A DNA stretch of 42,829 bases from Gammaproteobacteria bacterium (lineage in GTDB: Bacteria; Pseudomonadota; Gammaproteobacteria; Burkholderiales; Rhodocyclaceae), in assembly GCA_029289235.1 (NCBI GenBank), contig JARFTZ010000033.1:1-42829 (forward strand), read 5' to 3'. Positions 1-8,654 of the stretch are shown here, piece after piece. The first letter of the stretch is position 1. Each line of letters opens with the position of its first letter. The notes under the pieces were generated by a model. That model had not been told where the DNA came from. It searched no databases and saw only the letters and a list, made by a program, of their open reading frames with translations. The translations under genes and the position numbers were made by a program.

Positions 1-131
1 GGAAAACTGCGTGACTGAGAGCCTCTTCCTGGTGATCTCGTGATCCATTCGCTGGAGAGGAGTCACGGTTCCAAACGACTGCCTGATAGAATGCCTCGAA
101 ACTAGTACCGGAGGATTCCGGCGGGGGCAGG

Positions 132-2546
132 ATGGGCAGCAAAATCGGGCGTTTCGACGTATTGCGTGAGTTGGGGCGGGGCTCCCAGAGCGTGGTTTAT
201 CTTGCCCGCGATCCGCATCTCCAGCGCGAAGTGGCGATCAAAACGCTGCACTTTTCGAAATCCGATCCGCAGAAGAATCAACAGCTGTTGTCGGAGGCGC
301 GGCTCGTCAGTCAGTTGCGCCATCCGAACATCGTGCCGATTTTCGAGGCCGGCGAGGAGGGGGGCGATCTCTACCTCGTCTTCGAATACGTGTCTGGGAC
401 GAATCTCGCTGAGCTGATCCGGAAAAGCGGGCGACAAACACCATCCCGGGCGATCGGGTTGATCGTTCCAGTTCTTGACGCGCTCACGCATGCGCACGCG
501 GCGGGAATCATCCATCGCGACATCAAGCCGAGCAACATACTCGTTGACGAGAACGGAACCCCAAGGGTGATGGATTTCGGCATCGCCGCGCGGGTGGAAA
601 CGCTTGTAAAGGACGGCGATTCGTTCATGGGCACCCCGGCGTACATGGCGCCAGAGTACATCCGCGATCGCGAAAGCAGCGAACGGTCGGATGTTTTTTC
701 CCTTGGGCTGGTGCTTTTCGAACTGCTGACCGGGAAGAAGGCCGCGCAGGGCAGGGATGCCGCGGCAATGATCCAATACCTTGTCGATAACGATATCCGC
801 GTGCCCGAAGGTGGGGGCGTCGAACTCGACGAACGGTTGCTCGGGATTCTCTACAAGGCGATCGCGCGCGATCCGCAGCAACGCATCGCGACGGCGGCGC
901 AGATGCGCGAAGCCCTGGATGCCTACATGACGCCGGACGAGCCGCTGGTGGCGGCCGATGCGCGGCAGAGCACGGTGGAGTTCCTTCTCCGGCGGATGCG
1001 CCACAAGAGCGACTTCCCGGCCCTGTCCGAATCGGTGAGCATGATCAACAAGATCACCACGTCGGACCGGGAAAGCATTGCCACCTTGTCGAATTCGATC
1101 CTCAAGGATTTTTCGCTGACTAACAAGATTCTGCGCCTGGTCAATTCCGCCTTCTACCGGCAGGCTGGCGGTGGCAGCATCAGCACGATTTCACGAGCGG
1201 TGCTTGTGCTCGGCTTCGACGCCGTCCGGAATATCGCGGTGACCGTCCTGCTCTTTGAGCACCTGAAAAACAAAGGCAACACCGCGCAACTCAAGGAAGA
1301 ATTCCTGCGTGCCAATCTTGCCGGCATCCTGGGCAAGGACATCGGCGAGAAGACCGCCCCGCGCGAGGTCGAACAGTTGTTCATCTGCTCGATGTTCTAC
1401 AACCTCGGTCGCCTGTTGAGCCAGTATTATTTTCCCGACGAAACCGACGAGATTCGGCGGGTGATGGAGCAGAAGTCGTGCAGCGAGGATGCGGCGACGA
1501 TCCAGGTGCTTGGGGTCAGCTTTGAGGAGTTGGGGATCGGCATTGCGCAAAGCTGGGGATTCCCCGGGCTTATCGTGAACAGCATGCGCAAGTTGCCGGC
1601 CGGGAACGTACGCAAGGCCGCGACGGCGGAAGACCGGATGCGCATCCTCTCCGCGTTCTCGAACGCGTTATGCACGCTTGTCGCGGAAGTCGAACCGGCG
1701 CATCGCGAAAAGGAGTTGCGCAAGGTTACGGCTCGCTTCGGCGAGAACGTCGATCTGGACGAGAAGGCGTTGCGCGAGACGATGGAGAAATCGTTTCAGG
1801 ACGTCGCGCATTTCGCCGGAATCATCGGGATCAGCCTGAAGCAATCGGCGTTTGGCCGCCAGATTCAGGCGTGGAGCGGCCAGCCAGGTGTTCTGAACGA
1901 GAAGGCGCTTCCCGTCAGCGGCGATTCGTCCGATGGCGCGGGGTCGGATACCGTGCTCGCCGATGCGGTCCCGCCCGGGGCGCCCGGTAGTTCGCCCGGG
2001 GACGGCCCGGAGGACACGATCTCGCGGATCGGCAGTCCCGAGGCGATCCTGATGGCGGGGATCCAGGACATCAGCAACACGCTGGTCGAGGACTTCAAAC
2101 TCAACGACATCCTGCGCATCATCCTGGAGACGATGTATCGCGCCAAGGGTTTCAAGCGCGTGATCCTGTGCGTGCGGGATGCGCGGAGCAACGTCATGCT
2201 CGGCCGCTTCGGCTTCGGGCCGGATGCGCAGGAAATGGCCAAGCGTTTCAGTTTTTCGCTGGCCTACACGCCGGACATTTTCCATGCTGCCTTGTCGAAA
2301 GGCGTCGATATCCTGATCACCGACACCAACGATCCCAAAATCGCAGGACGCATCCCCGACTGGTACCGCACGGGCATCAATGCCGGCACCTTCGTCATCT
2401 TTCCGCTGTGCATCAAGAACAACCCGGTGGCGATGATCTACGCCGATGGCGACAGCGCCAACGAGATCGTGATCCCGGAAAAGGAACTGGCCTTGCTGCG
2501 TACCTTGCGCAACCAGGCCGTGCTGGCGATCAAGCAGTCGGCCTGA
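132..2546 (+). CDS. Ser/Thr protein kinase-HDOD-GAF fusion protein
   Basis: An 804-residue cytosolic signalling protein. The N-terminal Hanks-type kinase (about 8-270) has the glycine loop LGRGSQ (14-19), lysine K37 in VAIK, the catalytic loop HRDIKPSN starting at H128, the magnesium-binding DFG at D148 and APE at 173-175, so it should be an active kinase. Residues about 284-480 match an HDOD domain (a degenerate HD-like fold found in signalling proteins), followed by a Gly/Ser/Pro-rich linker (about 595-640) and a C-terminal GAF domain (about 640-800). No membrane segment is visible, unlike many PASTA or WD40 kinases. The ATG start is chosen because the kinase fold begins directly after it; a G-rich stretch just upstream could serve as ribosome site. 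No partner phosphatase or substrate gene is adjacent. Ligand and target are unknown. Confidence 0.9.
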   Translation: MGSKIGRFDVLRELGRGSQSVVYLARDPHLQREVAIKTLHFSKSDPQKNQQLLSEARLVSQLRHPNIVPIFEAGEEGGDLYLVFEYVSGTNLAELIRKSGRQTPSRAIGLIVPVLDALTHAHAAGIIHRDIKPSNILVDENGTPRVMDFGIAARVETLVKDGDSFMGTPAYMAPEYIRDRESSERSDVFSLGLVLFELLTGKKAAQGRDAAAMIQYLVDNDIRVPEGGGVELDERLLGILYKAIARDPQQRIATAAQMREALDAYMTPDEPLVAADARQSTVEFLLRRMRHKSDFPALSESVSMINKITTSDRESIATLSNSILKDFSLTNKILRLVNSAFYRQAGGGSISTISRAVLVLGFDAVRNIAVTVLLFEHLKNKGNTAQLKEEFLRANLAGILGKDIGEKTAPREVEQLFICSMFYNLGRLLSQYYFPDETDEIRRVMEQKSCSEDAATIQVLGVSFEELGIGIAQSWGFPGLIVNSMRKLPAGNVRKAATAEDRMRILSAFSNALCTLVAEVEPAHREKELRKVTARFGENVDLDEKALRETMEKSFQDVAHFAGIIGISLKQSAFGRQIQAWSGQPGVLNEKALPVSGDSSDGAGSDTVLADAVPPGAPGSSPGDGPEDTISRIGSPEAILMAGIQDISNTLVEDFKLNDILRIILETMYRAKGFKRVILCVRDARSNVMLGRFGFGPDAQEMAKRFSFSLAYTPDIFHAALSKGVDILITDTNDPKIAGRIPDWYRTGINAGTFVIFPLCIKNNPVAMIYADGDSANEIVIPEKELALLRTLRNQAVLAIKQSA

Positions 2547-2558
2547 TTTCTGAATCCG

Positions 2559-3473
2559 TCAGCACTGTTTCCGGTTGGTGAAAACGACTTCACGTGCCGA
2601 TTTGCTGATTTCGATAACCGCCGGATGGGTCAGATGGCGCTCCGTGGTAATGGCGAAGTGCTGTTCGATTACCGAATCGATGCGGCCGATCTGCACTACC
2701 TTGTAGTGCCCGCAGATGTGGTCGGCAATCGCGGTGGGAGCAAAGAACAGGCCGGCTCCTGCCTGGCCGAACGCCTTGATCAGGGCGCTGTCGTCGAATT
2801 CGCCGACAACCTGTGGGCGGAGATTGAACCCGTCGAGCCATTGAATCAGCTTCGGCCGGATGGCGACATCCTCGCCGGGCATCAATACGCGGGCTCCGTG
2901 AAGATTGCCGGGGAAGGTCCCGGAAAGTTCCTGCGCGTATTTTCCCGCGGCAAAGACGGTGATGCTGCTTTCGCCAAGCAGATGGCTGAATCCGCGGATG
3001 TTCAGGTTGGCCGGCATCGGCCGGTCGGCGATGATCATGTCCAGCCGATGGATGGCCAGATCGGCGAGTAAAGCTGCCAGATGGCCGTCGTGGCAGACGA
3101 GGCGGACCGTGTCGCCCAGACGGAGCGCCGGTTCAACAAGGCGATAAACCATTGATTTCGATACCGAGTCGGCGATCCCCAGACGGAAAGGCACAGGGCC
3201 GCGGGGGGCGTCGTCGTGTAGAACGTCCAGCAACTGGTCGCCGATGGCGAATATTTCCTCTGCCATGCCGAGAATCCGCCGGCCTGCGTCAGTCAGATCA
3301 AGAGCGCGCCCTACTCGCCGGAAGAGGTCGACCCCGAGCTTGTTCTCGAATTCACCAAGTTGTCCGCTGATCGATTGCGGCGTCAGGTGAAGTTGCTCCG
3401 AGGCGCGGGCAATGCTTCCAGTCTTGGCGACCATCCAGAAATAGCGCAGGTGTCGGTAGTTCAGTTCAGGCAT
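2559..3473 (-). CDS. nhaR: LysR-family regulator, NhaR-like
   Basis: A 304-residue LysR-type transcription factor. The N-terminal winged helix (about 5-65) contains LTPQSISGQLGEFENKLG, which resembles the E. coli NhaR recognition region (LTPQTITGQ). The effector domain also has NhaR-like stretches such as LDMIIADRP and VGEFDDSALIKAFG. NhaR proteins activate sodium/proton antiporter genes in response to sodium. Here the gene is divergent from an ArsB/NhaD-type permease across a 169-bp gap with two inverted repeats, the classic LysR-target arrangement. Its stop lies 12 bp from the end of the convergent kinase gene. That it controls the permease is inferred from position; the inducing ion is unknown. 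Confidence 0.85.
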   Translation of the reverse strand: MPELNYRHLRYFWMVAKTGSIARASEQLHLTPQSISGQLGEFENKLGVDLFRRVGRALDLTDAGRRILGMAEEIFAIGDQLLDVLHDDAPRGPVPFRLGIADSVSKSMVYRLVEPALRLGDTVRLVCHDGHLAALLADLAIHRLDMIIADRPMPANLNIRGFSHLLGESSITVFAAGKYAQELSGTFPGNLHGARVLMPGEDVAIRPKLIQWLDGFNLRPQVVGEFDDSALIKAFGQAGAGLFFAPTAIADHICGHYKVVQIGRIDSVIEQHFAITTERHLTHPAVIEISKSAREVVFTNRKQC

Positions 3474-3488
3474 GGAAGTGGCGTCGAA

Positions 3489-3535
3489 TGGATCAATACA
3501 TCCATAAAATCGATGTGTCGAGGATTATATTCGAC
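3489..3535. promoter_or_regulatory. Candidate LysR operator, two inverted repeats
   Basis: The nhaR-permease intergenic region holds TGGAT-N6-ATCCA at 3489-3504 and GTCGA-N9-TCGAC at 3517-3535. The second fits the T-N11-A dyad spacing expected of LysR sites. Both lie between the two start codons, so one protein could control both genes. No confident -10/-35 pair is assigned. Confidence 0.5.
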
Positions 3536-3642
3536 TTGTCGGAATTGCTGCTCACGCCTACGATCCAGCCGGTTTGGCGTGAGGACCAGCTCATACAAGT
3601 TCTTTCAATCAGTCTTCAGAAAATATTCAAGGGAGGAGTGTG

Positions 3643-4962
3643 ATGGACGCAATGTCCTGGATTGCCGTCGCGATCTTCGCGGCGACGATCATCGCGGTAA
3701 TCATCAATGTATTCGACGGTACCGTGGCGGCGCTGATCGGCGTGGTGGCAATGATCTGGGTCGGAGTCATGACCGAGATGGAGGCGTTTGCCATGGTCGA
3801 CTGGAACGTCATGGCGATCCTGGTCAGCGTCTGGATCATTGCCTCCTACTTCGGCAAAACGGGGATTCCCAGCTGGCTCGCGGTGCAGGCGCTGAAACTG
3901 TCGGGCGGGCGTGCCGGGCTGCTGGTGATCATTCTTGCGACGCTGGCGGGAGTCATCTCGCTGTTCGTCGACAACGTGGTCGTCATCCTGATGATGGCAC
4001 CGGTGGCGCTGCCGCTGGCCCGCGCGCTGAAGATCCCCGTCACGCCGCTGATCCTGATGATCGGCTTCGCCTCGAATTTCATGGGCTCGGCCATGCTCCT
4101 CGGCGATCTGCCGCCGCAGATGCTGCACAGCGTCGCGGGGGCGGAGTTCATGGACTTTTTCTATCATTCGGGACGCATGTCGTCGTTTCCGATCCTGATG
4201 ATCACCTTTGCCATCACTCTTGGCGCGATGTACATCTACGGGTTCCGTTCGCACAGGAGGCGGACCGAGGTCGATATCGCCAACCTTGGTGTGGAAGCCC
4301 GCATCCCGAATCCCTTGTTCGCCACGATCGTCGTCGCCTGGTTCCTGATGACGGTGTTGGGCATGGCGTTCCGCCAGGTACTCGGGGTCCAGCTCGGCTT
4401 TATCGCCATGACCGGCGCCATCAGTCTGGTTCTGCTCCTTGAACTGCTTGGCGAGCGGACCAACGCGCCTGACTTCGAGGAGGTTCTGACCGAGCTCGAC
4501 TGGCGCGCCGTGTTTTTCTACATCGCCCTGTTCGCCCTGGTCGGCAGCCTTGAGAAGGTGCATATCCTGGAAATGCTGGCGGACCGGTTCCGCCCGCTGT
4601 TCGAGCAGAGTTACATGCTTGGCGCATCGCTGCTTTACTGGGTCACCGTGCCGATCGTCGGTATCGTCGAACACGATGCCTACATCCTGACCTTCCTGCA
4701 TACCATCAAGGATCTTGATAACAATGTTTCACCGCATTGGCCGCTGTGGTGGATGCTGCTCTGGGCGGGGACGCTGGGCAGCAACCTGACCGTGGCCGGG
4801 GCACCCGCCCTGTATGCGGCGCTCAACATCTGCCAGGGCGAGGAAGAGCGGAAAATCTCGTTGCGCGAATTTCTTTCGTGGAGCATTCCGTTCGTCGTCG
4901 TCTCGACGATTGTTTGCTACCTTTTAGGTATGGTCATCTGGGTGATTCCGTTCGCTGGCTGA
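3643..4962 (+). CDS. ArsB/NhaD-type ion permease (NhaD-like antiporter)
   Basis: A 439-residue integral membrane protein with roughly 11-12 hydrophobic helices, of the ion transporter superfamily containing ArsB, NhaD and SLC13-type carriers. Helix-rich segments with the conserved FVDNVVVILMMAPVA and GSNLTVAGAPA stretches resemble the NhaD core, where polar residues within helices bind the ion. NhaD members exchange sodium or lithium for protons at the inner membrane. The neighbouring NhaR-like regulator supports a sodium/proton role, but arsenite or an organic anion cannot be excluded from sequence alone. The ATG at 3643 is preceded by GGGAGGAG; an overlapping GTG at 3640 is the alternative. 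A UspA gene follows after 33 bp and is probably co-transcribed. Confidence 0.8.
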   Translation: MDAMSWIAVAIFAATIIAVIINVFDGTVAALIGVVAMIWVGVMTEMEAFAMVDWNVMAILVSVWIIASYFGKTGIPSWLAVQALKLSGGRAGLLVIILATLAGVISLFVDNVVVILMMAPVALPLARALKIPVTPLILMIGFASNFMGSAMLLGDLPPQMLHSVAGAEFMDFFYHSGRMSSFPILMITFAITLGAMYIYGFRSHRRRTEVDIANLGVEARIPNPLFATIVVAWFLMTVLGMAFRQVLGVQLGFIAMTGAISLVLLLELLGERTNAPDFEEVLTELDWRAVFFYIALFALVGSLEKVHILEMLADRFRPLFEQSYMLGASLLYWVTVPIVGIVEHDAYILTFLHTIKDLDNNVSPHWPLWWMLLWAGTLGSNLTVAGAPALYAALNICQGEEERKISLREFLSWSIPFVVVSTIVCYLLGMVIWVIPFAG

Positions 4963-4995
4963 CGCTTGCCGATACTTTTTTTGATTGGAACGATC

Positions 4996-5439
4996 ATGTA
5001 CAAAAACATCCTGATTCCGACCGACGGTTCCAAACTCTCGGCCGGTGCGATCAAGGCCGGGGTCAGCCTGGCCAGGGTCATCGGCGCGGGCGTGACAGGG
5101 CTTTTCGTCGCGCCGACGGCCACGCCGCTGATCTACGAGGGCATTATCCCTGTCGGCTACATGCCTCCGGACGAACACGCGGAGATGATCCGGAAAGCGA
5201 CGGCCCGTCATCTGGCGGCGATCGAGAAAGCGGCGCAGGAGGCTGGCGTTCAATGTGAATGTGTCAGCGTGACGGGGGATTTTCCGGCCGACGCGATCCT
5301 GAAAGTGGCGGAAAAGAAGAAATGCGACCTGATCTTCATGGCCTCGCACGGGCGGAAAGGAGTGTCTGCCTTGTTGCTTGGCAGCGAGACGCAGAAGGTG
5401 CTGGCTCACTCGAAGATTCCCGTCCTGGTGCATCGGTAG
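4996..5439 (+). CDS. Universal stress protein, UspA family
   Basis: A 147-residue single-domain Usp protein starting MYKNILIPTDGS, where the early aspartate is typical of the nucleotide-binding fold. The C-terminal signature ASHGRKGVSALLLGS is the glycine-rich phosphate-binding loop of the ATP-binding Usp subclass. It lies 33 bp behind the permease gene on the same strand. Usp proteins are often paired with transporters and thought to modulate them under stress, which is an inference here. The ATG at 4996 is preferred over an in-frame upstream start at 4966, because the canonical fold begins at this methionine. Confidence 0.9.
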   Translation: MYKNILIPTDGSKLSAGAIKAGVSLARVIGAGVTGLFVAPTATPLIYEGIIPVGYMPPDEHAEMIRKATARHLAAIEKAAQEAGVQCECVSVTGDFPADAILKVAEKKKCDLIFMASHGRKGVSALLLGSETQKVLAHSKIPVLVHR

Positions 5440-5571
5440 TCGACGCGCTTTTCCCGAAAGTGTTGCTAATCTGCGGCACTTGTAAGAGAGCGTAACTCCG
5501 GGGCGGCAGGGTCGTCCCGCCGCGGTCTGAAACGTTTATGAACGTGTCCCTTCCTTTTTCAGGAGCGAATC

Positions 5572-5925
5572 ATGAACAAGTCAGGTCTCGTCGCAGCCGT
5601 CGTTGTCGCCACCGTTTCGTTGTCAGCCTGTGTCGTTGCCCCTGTTCCCGCCAGCGGAGGGTACTACGGCGAGCCTGTCGTCGTGGCACCGCCGCCTCCG
5701 CGAGTGGAGTATGTGGGGGCGCCCCCGGTTACCGGTTACGTCTGGATCGGAGGCTACTGGAATTGGTACGGTGGGCGCCACGTCTGGGTTCCCGGGCGTT
5801 GGGCGCCGCCGCGTCACGGCCATGTCTGGGTGCCGCATCGCTGGCAGCAGGACGGAAGGAACTGGCGCCAGGAGGGCGGTTACTGGCGTGAGGAGCGTGG
5901 TTCCGGGCGCGGCTGGCGGCGCTGA
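5572..5925 (+). CDS. YXWGXW-type repeat lipoprotein
   Basis: A 117-residue secreted protein. The start MNKSGLVAAVVVATVSLSAC reads as a lipoprotein signal peptide with lipobox LSAC, so cysteine 20 would be lipidated. The mature part is Pro/Val-rich and then carries several Trp/Tyr-rich units (GGYWNWYGGRHVWVPGRW, HVWVPHRW, GGYWREE) of the YXWGXW kind. Such proteins are common in the envelopes of proteobacteria and their function is unknown. AGGAGCG precedes the ATG at good spacing. It appears to be a single-gene unit, ended by the hairpin at 5941-5961. Confidence 0.85.
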   Translation: MNKSGLVAAVVVATVSLSACVVAPVPASGGYYGEPVVVAPPPPRVEYVGAPPVTGYVWIGGYWNWYGGRHVWVPGRWAPPRHGHVWVPHRWQQDGRNWRQEGGYWREERGSGRGWRR

Positions 5926-5940
5926 AGACCGATGAAGGTC

Positions 5941-5961
5941 AGGCCCGGCGCCAGCGGGCCT
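5941..5961. terminator. Hairpin between convergent genes
   Basis: A perfect 7-bp inverted repeat, AGGCCCG and CGGGCCT with a 7-nt loop, lies between the stop codons of the lipoprotein gene and the convergent bamD. There is no clear T-run on either side, so it is a candidate bidirectional terminator rather than a canonical one. Confidence 0.5.
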
Positions 5962-5973
5962 GTGCGCCGAAGG

Positions 5974-6774
5974 TTACCAGAGCTTCCACCATGGTCCCTT
6001 GTTCGGCTGCTCCAGACCCCGTGTGTAATACACGCTGTTCGGGAAGTTCTTGCGCATGACGCGTTCCGCATCATCACGCAGGTCATTCATGCCCAGCAGG
6101 TCGTAGGCCTTGACGATGATGAACAGCGCTTCTTCGGTCGCGGGTACGTCGGGATAGGATTTCACCGCGTACTGCGCCCGGTTGATCGCGGCAAGGTAGG
6201 CGCCGCGCTTCATGTAGTAGCGGGCTACGTGAACTTCGAGCTTGGCCAGGGAGTTGACCAGATAGGTCATGCGCAGCGTTGCGTCGGGTGTGTATTTGCT
6301 GTCGGGGAAGCGGGTGATCAGTTCGCGGAATGCCTCGAAGGATTCGCGCGCACCCTTGGGGTCGCGCTCGGTCATGTCCTGCTGGCTGAGATGGCCCATC
6401 AACCCCATGTCTTCGTTGAAGTTGATCAGGCCGCGAAGGTAATAAACGTAATCGACGTTCGGATGATTCGGATGCAGCTTGATGAAGCGGTCGCACGCGG
6501 CAAGCGCTGATGCCGGTTCGCCCGACTTCCAGTAGGCGTAGGCGATATCGATCTGCGACTGCTGGGCAAAGCGCCCATAGGGGTAGCGCGACTCAAGTTT
6601 TTCGTAGAACTTGATGGCGCTTTCGTAAGCGCCTTCGTTCAGCGATTCCTTTGCGGAGGAGTACAGCTTGTTGGCCGACCAGCCGACCGTTTCGTCCTTC
6701 ACCTCGGGCAGCAATCCACATCCCGAAATGAGTGTGGCGAGAAAAAGCGCTGCGATTGCCGCTAAACTACGCAT
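5974..6774 (-). CDS. bamD: Outer membrane protein assembly factor BamD
   Basis: A 266-residue lipoprotein. The N-terminus has a signal peptide ending in lipobox ISGC with lipidated C19. The rest is helical TPR-like repeats (for example LNEGAYESAIKFYEKLESRYPYG and FQQ/YWKSGEPASALAACDRFI-type units) characteristic of BamD/ComL. BamD is the essential lipoprotein of the BAM complex, which inserts beta-barrel proteins into the outer membrane from the periplasmic face. ATG 6774 is chosen because MRSLAAIAALF gives a compact signal peptide and GGGTGGA lies about 10 nt upstream. In-frame starts at 6783 and GTG 6804 are possible but would lengthen the signal peptide and overlap rluD more. It is divergent from rluD, with overlapping start codons. 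Confidence 0.95.
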   Translation of the reverse strand: MRSLAAIAALFLATLISGCGLLPEVKDETVGWSANKLYSSAKESLNEGAYESAIKFYEKLESRYPYGRFAQQSQIDIAYAYWKSGEPASALAACDRFIKLHPNHPNVDYVYYLRGLINFNEDMGLMGHLSQQDMTERDPKGARESFEAFRELITRFPDSKYTPDATLRMTYLVNSLAKLEVHVARYYMKRGAYLAAINRAQYAVKSYPDVPATEEALFIIVKAYDLLGMNDLRDDAERVMRKNFPNSVYYTRGLEQPNKGPWWKLW

Positions 6775-7906
6775 GATGAACATTCCACCCAAAAAGACAG
6801 ACACTGATCATTCCGTGAATCCGGAACAAGAGACGACGCCTCGCGAAAAGCGCGAGGATTATAACGCAAACGCTTCGCCGGCCTTGCGGATTCCCGACGA
6901 GGAGAGCGGGCGCCGGATCGACCTGGTGCTGGTGCGTTTCTGGCCTCAGCACTCGCGCAGCCGCTTGCAGAACTGGATTCGCGATGGACGCGCACGGGTG
7001 AACGGAAGCGTCGTCACCGATCCGAAACACAAATTGTGGGGCGGGGAACTCATCGAACTGGATGAAGCCCCGGACGCGCTGGCGCTTTCCTCCCGCCCGG
7101 AAGCCATTCCGCTCAACATCGTTTACGAGGACGACGCAATCCTCATCATCGACAAGCCGGCTGGCCTGGTCGTTCACCCCGGCAGCGGCAACTGGAGCGG
7201 CACGCTGCAGAACGCGCTGCTGCATCACGATCCGGCGCTGGAAAACGTGCCGCGCGCCGGCATCGTGCATCGGCTGGACAAGGATACCAGCGGCTTGATG
7301 GTCGTTGCACGCACGCTGGAGGCGCAGACCGACCTCGTCCGCCAGTTGCAGGCGCGGTCGGTGAAGCGCTATTACTACGCGCTGGTGCGTGGCAACGTGG
7401 AGCGTGCCGGCACCGTCGATGCGCCGATCGGCCGCCACTCGACGCAGCGCACCAAGATGGCCGTGATTCGCAGCGGCAAGCCGGCGCGTACCCATTACCG
7501 CATCGTCGAACGCTTCATCGACTGCACGCTGGTCGAATGCGCGCTGGAAACCGGGCGGACGCACCAGATTCGCGTGCATATGGCATCGATCGCGCATCCG
7601 CTGGTCGGCGACCCGGTCTACGGCGGGGGCGCCAGCCGCATTCCGATCGGTCCCGCGTTCCCAAGGCAGGCGCTGCATGCCCGGCGGCTCGGTCTGGTGC
7701 ATCCGCTGACGGGAAAGTCGATGCTCTGGAAGTCCGAACTGCCTGCCGACATGGACGAATTGATCGCCACGGCGCGCATGCTGGCGTTCGAGGCGCGAGC
7801 GGCTGAAGAAGAGGATGAGGATTGGGACGAAGACTTCGAGGACGGACCGGAAATCATCTATGCCCATGGCGAAGGCCCCGAGGATGACGACGACGATCTC
7901 GAATGA
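6773..7906 (+). CDS. rluD: 23S rRNA pseudouridine synthase RluD
   Basis: A 377-residue enzyme. After a variable N-terminus, an S4 RNA-binding domain (about 42-105, SRSRLQNWIRDGRARVNG) precedes the RluA-family catalytic domain with HRLDKDTSGL, whose aspartate D169 is the nucleophile. RluD makes the pseudouridines of helix 69 in 23S rRNA (E. coli 1911, 1915, 1917). RluA/RluC-type paralogues share these motifs, but adjacency to bamD and pgeF is the usual rluD setting. The C-terminus carries an unusual strongly acidic tail (about 343-377, rich in Asp and Glu). The start ATG at 6773, with a second ATG directly after, shares bases with the bamD start on the other strand. No good Shine-Dalgarno is visible. 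Confidence 0.92.
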   Translation: MMNIPPKKTDTDHSVNPEQETTPREKREDYNANASPALRIPDEESGRRIDLVLVRFWPQHSRSRLQNWIRDGRARVNGSVVTDPKHKLWGGELIELDEAPDALALSSRPEAIPLNIVYEDDAILIIDKPAGLVVHPGSGNWSGTLQNALLHHDPALENVPRAGIVHRLDKDTSGLMVVARTLEAQTDLVRQLQARSVKRYYYALVRGNVERAGTVDAPIGRHSTQRTKMAVIRSGKPARTHYRIVERFIDCTLVECALETGRTHQIRVHMASIAHPLVGDPVYGGGASRIPIGPAFPRQALHARRLGLVHPLTGKSMLWKSELPADMDELIATARMLAFEARAAEEEDEDWDEDFEDGPEIIYAHGEGPEDDDDDLE

Positions 7907-8654
7907 GTTTGTGCCGATCATCCCGGACTGGCCTGCTCCCGCCGCTGTCGCGAGTCTCGTGACGACACGATCTGGCGGCTTGAGTCATGATGCCTTTGCC
8001 AGACTCAACCTTGGTGATCATGTTGGCGACGATCCGGCAGCGGTTGCCGCCAATCGCGGCATCGTCCGCCAGCATGTCGGCGGAGAGCCTGCGTGGCTCA
8101 GCCAGGTGCACGGAACGCGGGTTGTCGATGCAGCGGAGTTCGTTGGCACGGCGAGTCCGCCGGAAGCCGATGCCTCATTCGCACGCCGGCCAGGGGCTGC
8201 ATGTGTGGTTATGACCGCCGACTGCCTGCCGGTGCTGTTTTGCGACACGGCCGGGACGGTCGTCGCAGCGGCACATGCCGGGTGGCGCGGTTTGCAGGGT
8301 GGCGTACTCGAAGCGACGGTCGCGGCAATGGGCGTTCCCGGCAGCGACGTGATGGCCTGGCTCGGTCCGGCGATCGGGCGGCGCGCCTTTGAGGTTGGCG
8401 GCGAAGTGCGCGATGCGTTCATGGCGAACTCCCCCGGGGCCGTCGAGGCCTTCAAGCCGGCAGCCTACGGCAAGTGGCTGGCCGATATCTATCTTCTTGC
8501 CCGGCAGCGATTGTCACGGCAAGGCGTCACGCGCATATTCGGCGGCGATTTCTGCACCGTGACGGAGAAAGAGCGTTTTTTCTCCTACCGTCGCGACGGA
8601 CAGACCGGGCGGATGGCGTCGCTGATCTGGCTGAATCCCCTTACAGGGGCTTGA
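7884..8654 (+). CDS. pgeF: PgeF/YfiH-family multicopper-type purine nucleoside phosphorylase
   Basis: A 256-residue DUF152 (YfiH, LACC1-like) protein with the family signatures LSQVHGTRVV, TADCLPVLFCD and AHAGWRGL, which supply the histidine and cysteine metal-site residues. Members were first called polyphenol oxidases. E. coli PgeF removes L-Ser wrongly built into peptidoglycan precursors, and relatives have purine nucleoside phosphorylase/deaminase activity. The ATG at 7884 makes the gene overlap the end of rluD by 23 bp, implying translational coupling; GTG 7911 is an alternative that leaves no overlap. The 3' end overlaps the convergent XRE gene by 14 bp. Confidence 0.88.
   Translation: MTTTISNEFVPIIPDWPAPAAVASLVTTRSGGLSHDAFARLNLGDHVGDDPAAVAANRGIVRQHVGGEPAWLSQVHGTRVVDAAEFVGTASPPEADASFARRPGAACVVMTADCLPVLFCDTAGTVVAAAHAGWRGLQGGVLEATVAAMGVPGSDVMAWLGPAIGRRAFEVGGEVRDAFMANSPGAVEAFKPAAYGKWLADIYLLARQRLSRQGVTRIFGGDFCTVTEKERFFSYRRDGQTGRMASLIWLNPLTGA

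Noticed and set aside
1-18. Possible tail of an upstream gene (open to a TGA at 16-18)
   Set aside because: Five codons are too few to support a gene.
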